In this document: positions 8,421 through 18,500 of the stretch, one piece after another
Position numbering within the stretch: position 1 is the first letter of the stretch
How the letters are laid out: every line of letters begins with the position of its first letter
From: a virus
DNA: 64,000 nucleotides
Reading direction: 5' to 3' (one strand)
IMG/VR virus record: IMGVR_UViG_3300009008_000004
Location: 82,004-146,003 of that record
The notes under the pieces: generated by a model
What the model saw: only the letters and a program-made list of their open reading frames with translations
Told to the model about the DNA's origin: nothing
The model's database searches: none
Translations under genes and position numbers: made by a program

Positions 8421-9264
8421 CGGTCAGCCTCTTGGGGGCGTTGGGTCCAGACATTTGAATAATCTTGCCCCCACGCGCCTGCAACTCCTCCGCTGAAGGG
8501 GGAGTATCTTCACTAAAGCGTAACATAATCATCTCGAGCATTTGAAGTGCTGTGTCTGTAGAAGACTTGGCCCGTTCCTGCAAATCAAGTCCGCGAAGAG
8601 CGATATCCGCCCACGTCTTCGCAGACCCCGTAGTCTTTACGTTGGTTGGATCTGCAGACGCCACCGCCCTGAAATTAGAGAAGGCCTGGTCAGTCATGTA
8701 CTTCAGCATATCCTCGGGCTTCAACTGCAGAGGTTCCCCCACAGCCAAAAGCGCGGCATGTGGATCGGAAGCTACATAGACAGACCAAAGGCTGCTCCCA
8801 TGCTGGTACTTATCAAGGAGGGCCTTCCAATCATCCAGATCCAGCAGATCTTTATTCCAAAAGTAATGGGCGTAATATCCGATTACTTCCTCGTCAATTT
8901 CCTTTCCGAAATACTTAGAGATGACATCTCGAATGACATCAACTGGGACTTCCCCGAGCAACATGGCTTCCAGCTTCTGCCTAAGATTCCCGGTACCCAA
9001 TAGGGTAGATGCCGCGACAACCTTTGGTCGCCGGACTACAAGGTCGTATAGCTTATTGTCTCGTAGCCAGCGAATACAGTGGAGTGCGTTGGGGTCGAAC
9101 GGCTTTGGCTTGGTTTTCTGAAGTTCCTGCCGCAGTACTTCCAGGTAGACCTCGTCAGGAGTAGGGAATCTACGGAGGGCTACCGCACTTTGGATATCCT
9201 CATTGGAAAACTGCGGCTCCATCGACAACAGAGCCTTTATCCAGTATTCGCATGGTAGCCGCAT
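8404..9264 (-). CDS. Unknown helical protein of the head/packaging module
   Basis: This 286-residue protein looks soluble and largely alpha-helical, without low-complexity regions. I do not recognise a family. Notable is a Tyr/Trp/Asp-rich helical segment at about residues 125-150 (VIGYYAHYFWN, then DLDDWKALL). Proteins with similar aromatic-acidic helices occur near phage packaging genes, so a small terminase or connector role is conceivable, but the match is weak. The start at 9264 lies 3 nt below the upstream stop, with AGGATAG as a modest ribosome-binding site. The stop overlaps the next gene by 17 nt. Confidence 0.65.
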   Translation of the reverse strand: MRLPCEYWIKALLSMEPQFSNEDIQSAVALRRFPTPDEVYLEVLRQELQKTKPKPFDPNALHCIRWLRDNKLYDLVVRRPKVVAASTLLGTGNLRQKLEAMLLGEVPVDVIRDVISKYFGKEIDEEVIGYYAHYFWNKDLLDLDDWKALLDKYQHGSSLWSVYVASDPHAALLAVGEPLQLKPEDMLKYMTDQAFSNFRAVASADPTNVKTTGSAKTWADIALRGLDLQERAKSSTDTALQMLEMIMLRFSEDTPPSAEELQARGGKIIQMSGPNAPKRLTDGEEK

Positions 9265-9267
9265 CCA

Positions 9268-11262
9268 CTATCCTGCCTGTACCTGTTCGCGGCCCTTCAA
9301 CTTCAAGAGCTCCAGCCCCGCGGTAATTGCCTCAAGGGCGTTGATCGCACGAACAGCTGCATCTTCGGGAACATCCGAAACACCCAGCTGAGATGCAAGC
9401 AGAAGCTCACAGACTTTCGAACTGGCCTCTTCCAGGAACGGGAGGTAATCGATGAAGATTGCCATGTTCTCAGGAGTGATGAAATTGAGCCCAAGTACAG
9501 CATCTACCGTATTCTCCTCCTGGAGAGCGGTCGCCACCTTGAGCAGGGAATAGTCTTCTTCTGGGAAGTGGGGCATCGCCTCAACTGCTGCGACCTTGGC
9601 CAACTCCTGCTGTGCTTCGTAGGTCTCAATAATCCGCGGTGCACGAACAGTAGTTCTTCCAAAGACCTGCGCTTCCGCCAGCTTGGTTTTACCAAGTACC
9701 GGGGGCACACCAGCGAGACCCAGGAAGAAAGTAGCCTGCGGTTCTCCAACAAAGGAGGTTTTACCACCGAGCGCCTGCACCGGAGCACCGGAGAGGGTAT
9801 ACTCTCCATCGGAATGTGATATTTCCACCTCAGACCCGCGCAAATTAGCGCTCGCCAGCTTTACTGCCACAGCTTCATTGGTGGCAACTTTGACCTTCTT
9901 CCCAAGAGGAAGGAAGCTCACGAAAGTTTCAGGGTGGGCTGCGTAAAGGCCGGCAGCGAGTTTTACGAAACCATCGGCAGGATCGACGCCTGTAGTAACT
10001 CGGATCTTACCGGAAGTCATTCCGGAATCGTAATGGGCATATTTCCCATCGGACTCTTCGTAGAAACGGATGTTGACCGGCGGGGAGGCAATGGCACCCG
10101 CAGACCCTTCCTTCACAAAGCAACCGCGGCCACGGGGAAGCTCAGTCCACACCATCTCAGTCAACTTCGCAGGCAGGTTATCCGTAGGAGTCCCATAAGC
10201 CTCTTGCACGTAGGAATGCCCGGAGGCAGTCTTGATAAAAAGGCCATCCTGCGGTTTCCCATCCAAGTCTCGTACGTGGGTAAACACGAGAGCAGGCTGA
10301 GAGTGTGTGCTGGAAGTCTGCACCATGTACGCCCCGGAGGTCTTAATCTTCTGCGGCGGGTTTACTTCCTCTGGCGCAACATTGAGATTCCGGATACGAA
10401 CTGCGTACCCCTTAGCATCAGCTTCCTTTCGAAGGGCTTCAGGCAACGCAGCCTGCAACTCACCGGTCAGCTCGTCCACCTGGTCGAAGTAAGCTCTTGT
10501 ACAAGCAGAGGCAAACTTGTAGCCATCCGGAGTTCTTTCTACCAGCACAGCATCCGTCGGAAGATTATTCCGGACAGTGGCTTTGATAGCAGAAGCTTCC
10601 TTGGACTTCGTGGAAAGGAAGTGCTCAACCTTCTCCCGGAAGTGCGGATTCTCCTTGAGACCGTGCAACAGAGTGGGGTCTGAGGAGATAAATTCGGCAA
10701 TCTTCTCCTTCCGCGAAGGGGAGATCGTTTGCCCAACAAGACCGCACAAGGAAGCCGTCTTTACTACACCCTCCCCCGGGGTATCAGGGAACATCCCACT
10801 ACCGGACAAAGTCCCAGTACCAACACCCGCCTGAGTCTGTGAGATGTCAAAGGCCGATGGGGAATAGAGGACAGCATCTACACGCCGCTGAGTAAGCGGG
10901 TAGGCCAAACCGTTTGCCGGATTGATGAAGGTGAGCAGGGGCTTGAGCTTCCGCTTTTCCACAATAAACGGGACGCGGATCCCAGGACCTGTTGAGGGCA
11001 GAGGAGTATTCGGCCCAGTATCCGAAGGACGCAAATCCGGTGCAGACTGCGGAGTGACAGCAAAGAAGCCATAAGCATATCCGCGCTTCTCATCCTGATC
11101 GAGCGTACGTTGGTCAATTCGGTACTGGCCCAGATACCCGGCCTGCTCAAGCAGAGCACTAATCAACTCCTTAGACCAAAGACTCGGATCATCGCTCAGC
11201 TTGGTACGCGGTGCCGCGGTCTTCTCCATGTCCGGTGGAGTAGTCAGAAACAAAGACTCCAT
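9268..11262 (-). CDS. Unknown structural-module protein with many K-x-A motifs
   Basis: This is a 664-residue protein with no recognised domain. It reads as a mix of beta-rich and helical segments, with an N-terminal region rich in Pro and Gly. It contains the best set of the recurring motif: MEKTA near residue 12, VVKTA near 166, FIKTA near 341, FVKLA near 432 and AVKLA near 467, plus looser AKVA and LKVA near 555 and 575. The ATG at 11262 has TAGGAGG eight bases upstream. It lies between the spike gene and the unknown helical gene, with gaps of 21 and 3 nt. The motifs could mark domain boundaries cut during head maturation; untested. Confidence 0.65.
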   Translation of the reverse strand: MESLFLTTPPDMEKTAAPRTKLSDDPSLWSKELISALLEQAGYLGQYRIDQRTLDQDEKRGYAYGFFAVTPQSAPDLRPSDTGPNTPLPSTGPGIRVPFIVEKRKLKPLLTFINPANGLAYPLTQRRVDAVLYSPSAFDISQTQAGVGTGTLSGSGMFPDTPGEGVVKTASLCGLVGQTISPSRKEKIAEFISSDPTLLHGLKENPHFREKVEHFLSTKSKEASAIKATVRNNLPTDAVLVERTPDGYKFASACTRAYFDQVDELTGELQAALPEALRKEADAKGYAVRIRNLNVAPEEVNPPQKIKTSGAYMVQTSSTHSQPALVFTHVRDLDGKPQDGLFIKTASGHSYVQEAYGTPTDNLPAKLTEMVWTELPRGRGCFVKEGSAGAIASPPVNIRFYEESDGKYAHYDSGMTSGKIRVTTGVDPADGFVKLAAGLYAAHPETFVSFLPLGKKVKVATNEAVAVKLASANLRGSEVEISHSDGEYTLSGAPVQALGGKTSFVGEPQATFFLGLAGVPPVLGKTKLAEAQVFGRTTVRAPRIIETYEAQQELAKVAAVEAMPHFPEEDYSLLKVATALQEENTVDAVLGLNFITPENMAIFIDYLPFLEEASSKVCELLLASQLGVSDVPEDAAVRAINALEAITAGLELLKLKGREQVQAG

Positions 11263-11283
11263 TATATCGCCTCCTAAGTTAGC

Positions 11284-12519
11284 TTACCCACTCAACTTCA
11301 CAATACTCGAAAGCGCTATTCCTGATTCGAGTGATGCAATCCAATCCGCCGTTGGCACCCCGGTTATTGGGGGCGCGCCAGGTGGTACCGGTGCGGGGGG
11401 CATATGTACATGTGCGGCCAACATACCCATCAACACCTTCCCAAGGACCGCGCTCTCAAGCGCCACATTACTGCCCAAGTTTATAGTCCCCGAGTCTATC
11501 GTGCAACTCCCTGTCCCAGAGGACAGAGATATACCGGACAGGGCCTCTACAACAAGTTCTTGCACTGTAGCCTTCAAAGAACCGTCAGATTCTCCTGTCA
11601 GTTTCCCGGCAGAACCAAACTCCACCACGAACCCGTTCTCGGCGTAGACGTGACCCGTATCCATCTCCCAATGCATATCCCCGGTAACCTTTGTAAAGAC
11701 GTTACCAAGAGTATCTACCTGGAAAGTGTAGGTACACCCAGTGTTCTCAGGATCAACGCAAATGGAGATAAGTGTTGTCTCCTGCGTATTCCCCGGATAG
11801 GACCCGGAACCAAACTTGTATGCCTTGTCTCGAGTAGAGCCGAATAACTCATCTTGGCTCGGCGAGAACTGGTCATCCCCGGCACGGCCGGCACGTACTT
11901 TGATAGTTACATGCTGGTCCTCAACATCTTTTTTCATACCCCAGTAGAGCTGGGCAGCAGTTTTATCATCACCGGTTTGGATAGTTCCATGCTTCCAAAA
12001 AAGAGTGCCAAGCAAGGATTTGGCCTCATAGTTCTGGAAGAAGTGCCGGATGAAGTTATCGATAGGGATGTAAAGAGTCTGCGCAAGGGGAGAACTTCCG
12101 ATCTGCAGGGTACCACCTTTACGCAGTAGGACTGTAGCGCCCCGCGAGTTGTAGAGGGCGATGTCCCCAGGAGCCAGGCCCATCCTCCCACCAAGGAAAT
12201 CATCGTCCGGTTCTGCTGCGTCATCCTCTGAGAAGGCTCCATGGAGGGGGGCACTCAACCACCCCATTACAACAGGGTCGGATCCATCGGACATGAGGTA
12301 GACGAAACACTTAGACCCTACCTCCGGGACAAAGTCGATATGGGTCCCAGTTACCACATTGGTGTACAGGGTGCCGTACGGAACGTTGCTGTAGATATCA
12401 GACTCCCCGGAAAGGTCGACCTCGACATCTACTGTGCGGGTACCTGGGTATACCTGCACGATGGTACCGAGTACTACTGCTGCTGATGTTGTTCCACTCT
12501 GCTGAGGACCGCTTACCAT
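11284..12519 (-). CDS. gp5/gpV-like baseplate spike protein
   Basis: This 411-residue protein fits the central spike of contractile tails, which punctures the outer membrane. The N-terminal 100 residues look like the OB-fold domain (alternating beta strands, DPVVMGWL as in other spike proteins). The middle is beta-rich and Gly-rich, ending in repeated short strands typical of a triple-stranded beta-prism. Near residue 369 is AAHVHM followed by a Pro/Gly-rich tip region; His-x-His near the end is the usual metal-binding site of spike tips. I see no lysozyme domain. It lies directly downstream of the RNA polymerase gene, far from the main tail cluster. Confidence 0.75.
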   Translation of the reverse strand: MVSGPQQSGTTSAAVVLGTIVQVYPGTRTVDVEVDLSGESDIYSNVPYGTLYTNVVTGTHIDFVPEVGSKCFVYLMSDGSDPVVMGWLSAPLHGAFSEDDAAEPDDDFLGGRMGLAPGDIALYNSRGATVLLRKGGTLQIGSSPLAQTLYIPIDNFIRHFFQNYEAKSLLGTLFWKHGTIQTGDDKTAAQLYWGMKKDVEDQHVTIKVRAGRAGDDQFSPSQDELFGSTRDKAYKFGSGSYPGNTQETTLISICVDPENTGCTYTFQVDTLGNVFTKVTGDMHWEMDTGHVYAENGFVVEFGSAGKLTGESDGSLKATVQELVVEALSGISLSSGTGSCTIDSGTINLGSNVALESAVLGKVLMGMLAAHVHMPPAPVPPGAPPITGVPTADWIASLESGIALSSIVKLSG

Positions 12520-12540
12520 AGAAAAATCCCATTTAGATAT

Positions 12541-15500
12541 TTAGTATGTTCCCTTCTCTCCCTTCCCAAATTCTGCTCCGTAAACTATCCCGGGAATCGG
12601 ATGTTCCCCATGGAGATGTGATATCCCCTGCTGGGATCCGGCCTGCTTCAGCACATCCCGCAAATGCTTATAATTGAGCTGCGTCAGCCAATCATCATGC
12701 AAATGGAAGGGCAAGATGTTTGTGCCTCGCAAAACAGGGGTATACTTGACAGTGTCCTTTTTCCCATTTTCAGAGTTCCAGGATTGGATCGCTCGGACAG
12801 GCACAATATCTCCGGGAAGATAATCTGGGTGATCCCCCGACTCCCGAACTTCCGCGACATCTGTTAGCGCCCGGACAATTACCTCGAGGTGCCTGTGGCG
12901 AATCTTCTCCGGGTCGTACAGCTTTCCGAGCTCATCTACCAGGTAGTTTTGTACTGTTGATACATTCGTAAGCCCAAGAAGTTCGCGGGGGTTGATGGGC
13001 CCACTGCTGAGTGCCCCACCCTTGGGAATGCGGGTTCCCTTAGTAACCTTAAGCTTACGGCTCGCAGGTACATGGTGCTGCTCAGAGCCTACCTTAACAT
13101 CCCAACCCCCAACGGGGCTCTTGGAGATGGAATTGACTACCCCGGCATTCTTGCTGAGGATAGCGGAACCCTTCAGCTTTTGGGGCATTTGTAGCACCTG
13201 CTTCAACCGCTCTATTCCATCCACAAGACCAGCGCCACCAGTGGCTGCGCCGCCGGTGTGAAAAACGCGCATCGCAAGCTGCGTGGCCGGCTCTCCGATG
13301 GATTGTGATGCGATGACCCCTACGTTCTCTCCTATGGGTGCGGGGTTGCCGGAAGGGTCGAGCCCGTAGCATTTCTGGCATAGGCCCTTCTTAGCCTGGC
13401 ACTTCAAGGGGCTGCGAACGAGAATCTTAGAGACCTTTGCCTGCCGTAACTTAGCTACTGTGTCGGGGGTAATCGTCGAGCCTGCCCGGAGAGTCTCGCC
13501 CCGCACCTTGACGTTGTTCGCCAAAGTACGATCCAACACAGAAAGATCTGTTACAGGGACATGCATGCCTTTAGAGGTCTTGCAGTCATTCTCAGTAAGC
13601 GTAATACCCATGGTGGTCTTGACTACCTGCTTGGTAATTGCCCCCGGGTCCTGAACCTCCTGCGTCTTGGAAATGATACCCCGGCGAATACCTCCAGAAG
13701 ACAGCCAGTAATCATGAAGGGAGAGCCCGGAGCCGTAGCTCCCAGTAATTGCGGCTGGGATCGGCTTCCCTGCTGCATCGCTTACCATCATACGCGCCAA
13801 GACGATCTGTTTGATCTGCTCCCAGTTTGGCTTCACCCCTGCCCGAGACATTATCCAAAGAGGATTATCGTCTTTCTCAAGAGAGGCAAGGGCTTCCTTC
13901 TGCATCTTCGCAGAGGCCTTTGTGTACAGGTCTACGATCTTCGCATCCCGTTCAGCCCGCGGCAATTTCGCCTGCTTCTTTATGGCGGCAACCTTAGGCT
14001 CTACTTCCTTCAAAGTCTTATCGCGAATCTTATCGAGCACCTTAAAGGCATCAAGATTGAAGGAGAACCCAATTTTGTGGGCATGGCCGAAGCCGAGGTC
14101 CTTCAGCGTCTGCGCAAACTGCGGGTACTCTTGCGGAGTCTTCTGTGCCACATCTTTCAAGATAGCCCGCAGAGACTGCTTGTGGAACGCCCACTCTTTC
14201 CCAGTACCCAGGTGCTTGTGTAATTTCGCGGGTATCTTCTTTTTAAGTAGCTCACGACCCGCAGTAGTTGCTGTACCCCCTACCTTCACCCCCACGTCCC
14301 AACGAACTTCCCGGTTCTCTGCTGCTTTCAACAGAGCATCAGCGGAGGCGTACTTTTTGGAAGTGGTACCTTTCATACGGCTAAGGAGATATAGCCCAAC
14401 CAGGCCTTCCTTATCTGGGACAAACATTGGCTGCCCAGTAGCTGCGCTCAGGAGATTCCGGCTCGGCAACATATCATAGGCTTCCTTTACAGCTGCCTGG
14501 GATACGGGAACAAACAAAGACACCTGGTCCCCGTCAAAATCAGCATTGTACCCACTACATACAAGCGGGTGGATGTGTATCTCTTTATCGCCTTTAATAC
14601 GAACATTGAATGCCATAATCCCATACTTATGGAGGACGGGATCACGTTTCATCAATACCGGCCGTTCCTTCAGCACGGCATCAAGGGCAATCCTCGCTTC
14701 AGGTCTTCTATTGAGAATAATGTCTTTGGCCTGAAGAGGCCGCATACCGCCCCGCACCAAATGTTGCATTACAAAAGGACGGAAAAGTTCCATAGCGGTA
14801 GCTTCCGGCATCCCTACTTCATCGAGCTGCAGTTCCTGGTCCGGGACAATAACCCCGCGGGCAGACATATCCTGCTTCCGCTTTACCAACTGCTCCATGA
14901 AGTAGCCAGTCTTCGGAGATTTCCCTGCGATAATATCGAGGATCCCCTTTGGGATATCCAACCGCTCACGGTCCGGACCAACCAGTCCTGCTAGAGCCGT
15001 AATACCGCCATAAACCTCCGCGCGGAGTTTAGCCAACTCTTCATCAGGAGTTTCGGGAGGCATCTCCGCCAGGCGCGAGTTACTCAAGCTCAACTCTTTG
15101 TATAGCTGGTTCAGATCTCCCCGATTGAGGTTGCCATCATCCAGCACAGTAATCGGACGTAGGTTGGGCGGGAGCACAAGAACATTGCCCTGCATGTACA
15201 CATCAGCGGAATTATCCGCACGCTTCAGAGCACGCAGATACTTCACTTTCCGGTTGAGCTGGTTACGGTTCGAGTCTTTAGCTCCCTCAAGACTCTTCTC
15301 AGCCTTCCGCAATTCAGTGGGGATATCCAACTCCTTAAGGGCTCGGCCAAGCGTAGCTCGAGGCCCAATACGAGTAGCCTCCTCTGCGGGGACCACATTA
15401 CCATCCTTATCCATCCCCAATTCACCGGAGACAAGCTTACTGAAGGTGTCGTGTTTCAGTCCCAGAAGCGCCATAATCGGCCGCTCAAACAATGGGTTGG

Positions 15501-18500
15501 GGAAAGCTTCCGCAAGCGCAAAATGGGAGAAGTGCTTTCCTCCTACACCACCGGTAATCTTCTCATCGAAGAGACCACCAGCCTCAGGGCGTAGGTCTTT
15601 TGCACGTAGGATTTTTCCGGGGTCTTTCAACTCTCCATTGGAGAGCTGTTTTACCTGCTTATCCGTAAAGGGAAGAACGGTGAGGACATCACCTTCACGC
15701 TCAACATCCAATCCAAGAACCTTGAGGTAGGCCAAGAACTTTTCGAACGCAAAAGGTACCTGCGGGCGAGGAAGGGGGTGGCCAAGTTGCACAGCTGTCC
15801 AAATATCATCCTGAGATTGGTCAGATTTGATAGTCTGCATCTCACGGATGTTATTCACTGCCCCATGCGCCAGCATCGCAAAAAGCCCCAACTCACCTAC
15901 ACGTTGTGCCCCATGCTTACCACCACCCTTGGGCTCCATATTAATGGTATATTCGTACCCTGGCCCCCAAGAACGAGCGGCTGCTTTCTTCTCTGCCTGA
16001 TGGTTCAACTTGATGATATACTGGTGGCCAACAAGCTGCTTCCCGAGCGCTTTCCCATTATCATCGAAAAGCTCAGCTTCCTCTGAAAGACCGCGAGCAT
16101 CCAACATATCATCAACAATGGAACGATAATCCCTCTCATACTCATAGGGCTCAATCCAAACTTTCTTCGTGCCCTTAGCGGAAGTCTTCACTGTACGCCA
16201 GTGACCCTTAACCTTAATAATGCGCGTAGACCGGTCCGCCTGGAAGTTCCGTACTGCAAGAGGAGATCCCTCGTGGATAGCGACATGCGAAAGGGAAGTT
16301 TCAAGCACCTGCCCGGCATTCATACGGCCGGGGACACCTAAGGGGTTCATAACAATATCGACGGCGTTGCCTTCTTTATCCCGGGGCATCTCATCATCAG
16401 GCAACACAAGGGCAACGACACCTTTGTTCCCATGGCGACCCGCCAACTTGTCCCCAGGCTGTGCCGGGAAATCTGCTCGTACGTGGACCTCGATGTACTT
16501 CCCACGACGAACAACGTCCACCACCTCACCGCGTACACCCTTGTCCCACACAACCGAGCGGTCTGTATACTCCCGAACAAGACTTCGGTGAATGCCCTTC
16601 ATCAGAGCTTTCTCAGGTGTCATCGGGGCCTTCTTAGCTGCAGCTACAACAGTATCTCCAGGCTCAACCACTTCCCCGACCTTGATAACACCGTCGTCAT
16701 CGAGCTTTCCGCGATTCTCTGTACTCATCGCTTCTGGGAAAAGGGTAGTGAACTTCTTCTTATTGAGTACGTAATCGCGGTCCATAAAAATGGAAGGCTT
16801 GTGCATGTGAACAGAAGTCAACTTCTTAGAAGCCGACTCAGAAATCAACAAGCCATCTTCAAAAACAAGGCCCTTGTACGGCAGGTAACCCACCCGCAAG
16901 TTAGTACCAAGAGCCAGTGTACCGTCCTTAGTGAAGTTAGTATCGGCGATTATCTCACCAGTCTTGACCGTGTCCCCAACAGCTACGGCCGGTTCAGAGC
17001 TCAGGTAGGCTTGCAGCTCATTCAGGGGGAAATTGTCATAGAGCTGTACTGTGTGCCGTTTTCCATCTTTCCCTGTAACCGTAATCCCGTCTTTCGTGAT
17101 ACGAGTTACCTTGCCGCTTACAGGAGAGGAGTGTGCGGCAAACGCCGCCCATGCTCTCTCATGGGTCCTCCCCGGCTCATCAAGAGATCGGCTGTGCGTT
17201 TGGATAAGCGGAGGCTCACGGTTCTTCAGGGGAAGCGCCTGCTCCATATGCCGGACTGCCATCTCCACTCGAGTACCATCATCGTTCTGTAGGAAAGGAA
17301 CCAGATTGGTCATAGGGGAGAACATCGTAGTTGCCGAGGGCAATACGTAGTCTACCTTTGCCGGGTCCACTACAGCCTTCAAATCTTCAGGGGTCTGCGC
17401 AGAGACCTTCTTAGTTACTGGAACCCAACCACCTTTCTCTTTGCGGTATTGGTCCGGAAAAGATACCACTGCCTGCGCAAGCTGAAGCGGGGTAACCAGC
17501 TCGAGTTTCTTTGTTTTCGTGTTGTACGCGGGGATAGTTACCGCCCCATCCTTTCTACGGGCATCAGTAGTTAGCTTGAGAGAAATGCCTGCGCGATCCC
17601 CTTCAGGGGTATGTACTGGATCAAGGACACCGAGCTGTGTGGGATCTGCTGCCTTGGCATCAGCGGTAACACCGAAGGCAGAGCCGATGGCCCCAACATC
17701 TGCGCCAAGCAACGTAGTTCCCAGGTACCGTGACAACATAGATACCGGGTTCGTTTGGGGAGTTTGGTTGGCAACAGAGGATTCCCGGAAGAATGAAAGG
17801 AGTGGGCCGGAGAAAATATCTGATGCGAATATTTCTCTAACCTTGTCCTTCCGATCCAGGTTATTCTTCATTTTCCGGGCTACTCTATTTCGCGCGCGGT
17901 CCAACCGATCCGGCAACAAGTCCTCTATCCCTAAGAGGTCCTTGAAGGGCAGCGCATCCCGATTATCTGGTTCTCGCTTACCCTGGTGTATCTCCAGAAG
18001 ATTGGTAGAAGCCTTTAGAAGAGGTTCTGCGTTTACTGTGGCATACGGCTTCCCCAAAGTAAGTGCTGTAGAGTCGGGACGAAGTTCTGTATCCGCAAAG
18101 CGGCTTCTTACCGCGTCTATCACCCCGGCCTCTGTTGCGGGCACCGGGTCCTTTAAAGAAGTAAGGAGTTTGCGTAAAGCAGCCTGCTTATCGCGGGGAG
18201 AAGTCTTTGCGGCGTTGAAGAGGTCTTTCCCCCAGGCCTTCTCCATAGCGCCGTCGGAAACCCCAAGGGCAGAGAGTACCGGGTAAAGGGGTACCTTAGC
18301 CGATGCATACTTAAAGGAAAAGTTCTTCTTGTTGGGATCCAGGATCAGGCGAAAACCACGTTGGTTAAATCCCTTCTTCAAGTTGAACATAATCTCGGGT
18401 TCTCCCGTAGCAGCAATACGAGAGTAAACGCCCGACTTCAGTCTCCAGACGTGATCGGTCTGGTACTCCTTGCCATCAATGATAAAGCTGTAACGGCGGG

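Noticed and set aside
16432-17292. Plus-strand frames inside the RNA polymerase gene (also 13561-14479)
   Set aside because: They are antisense to highly conserved polymerase segments and have no ribosome-binding sites; codon constraint in the gene explains them.
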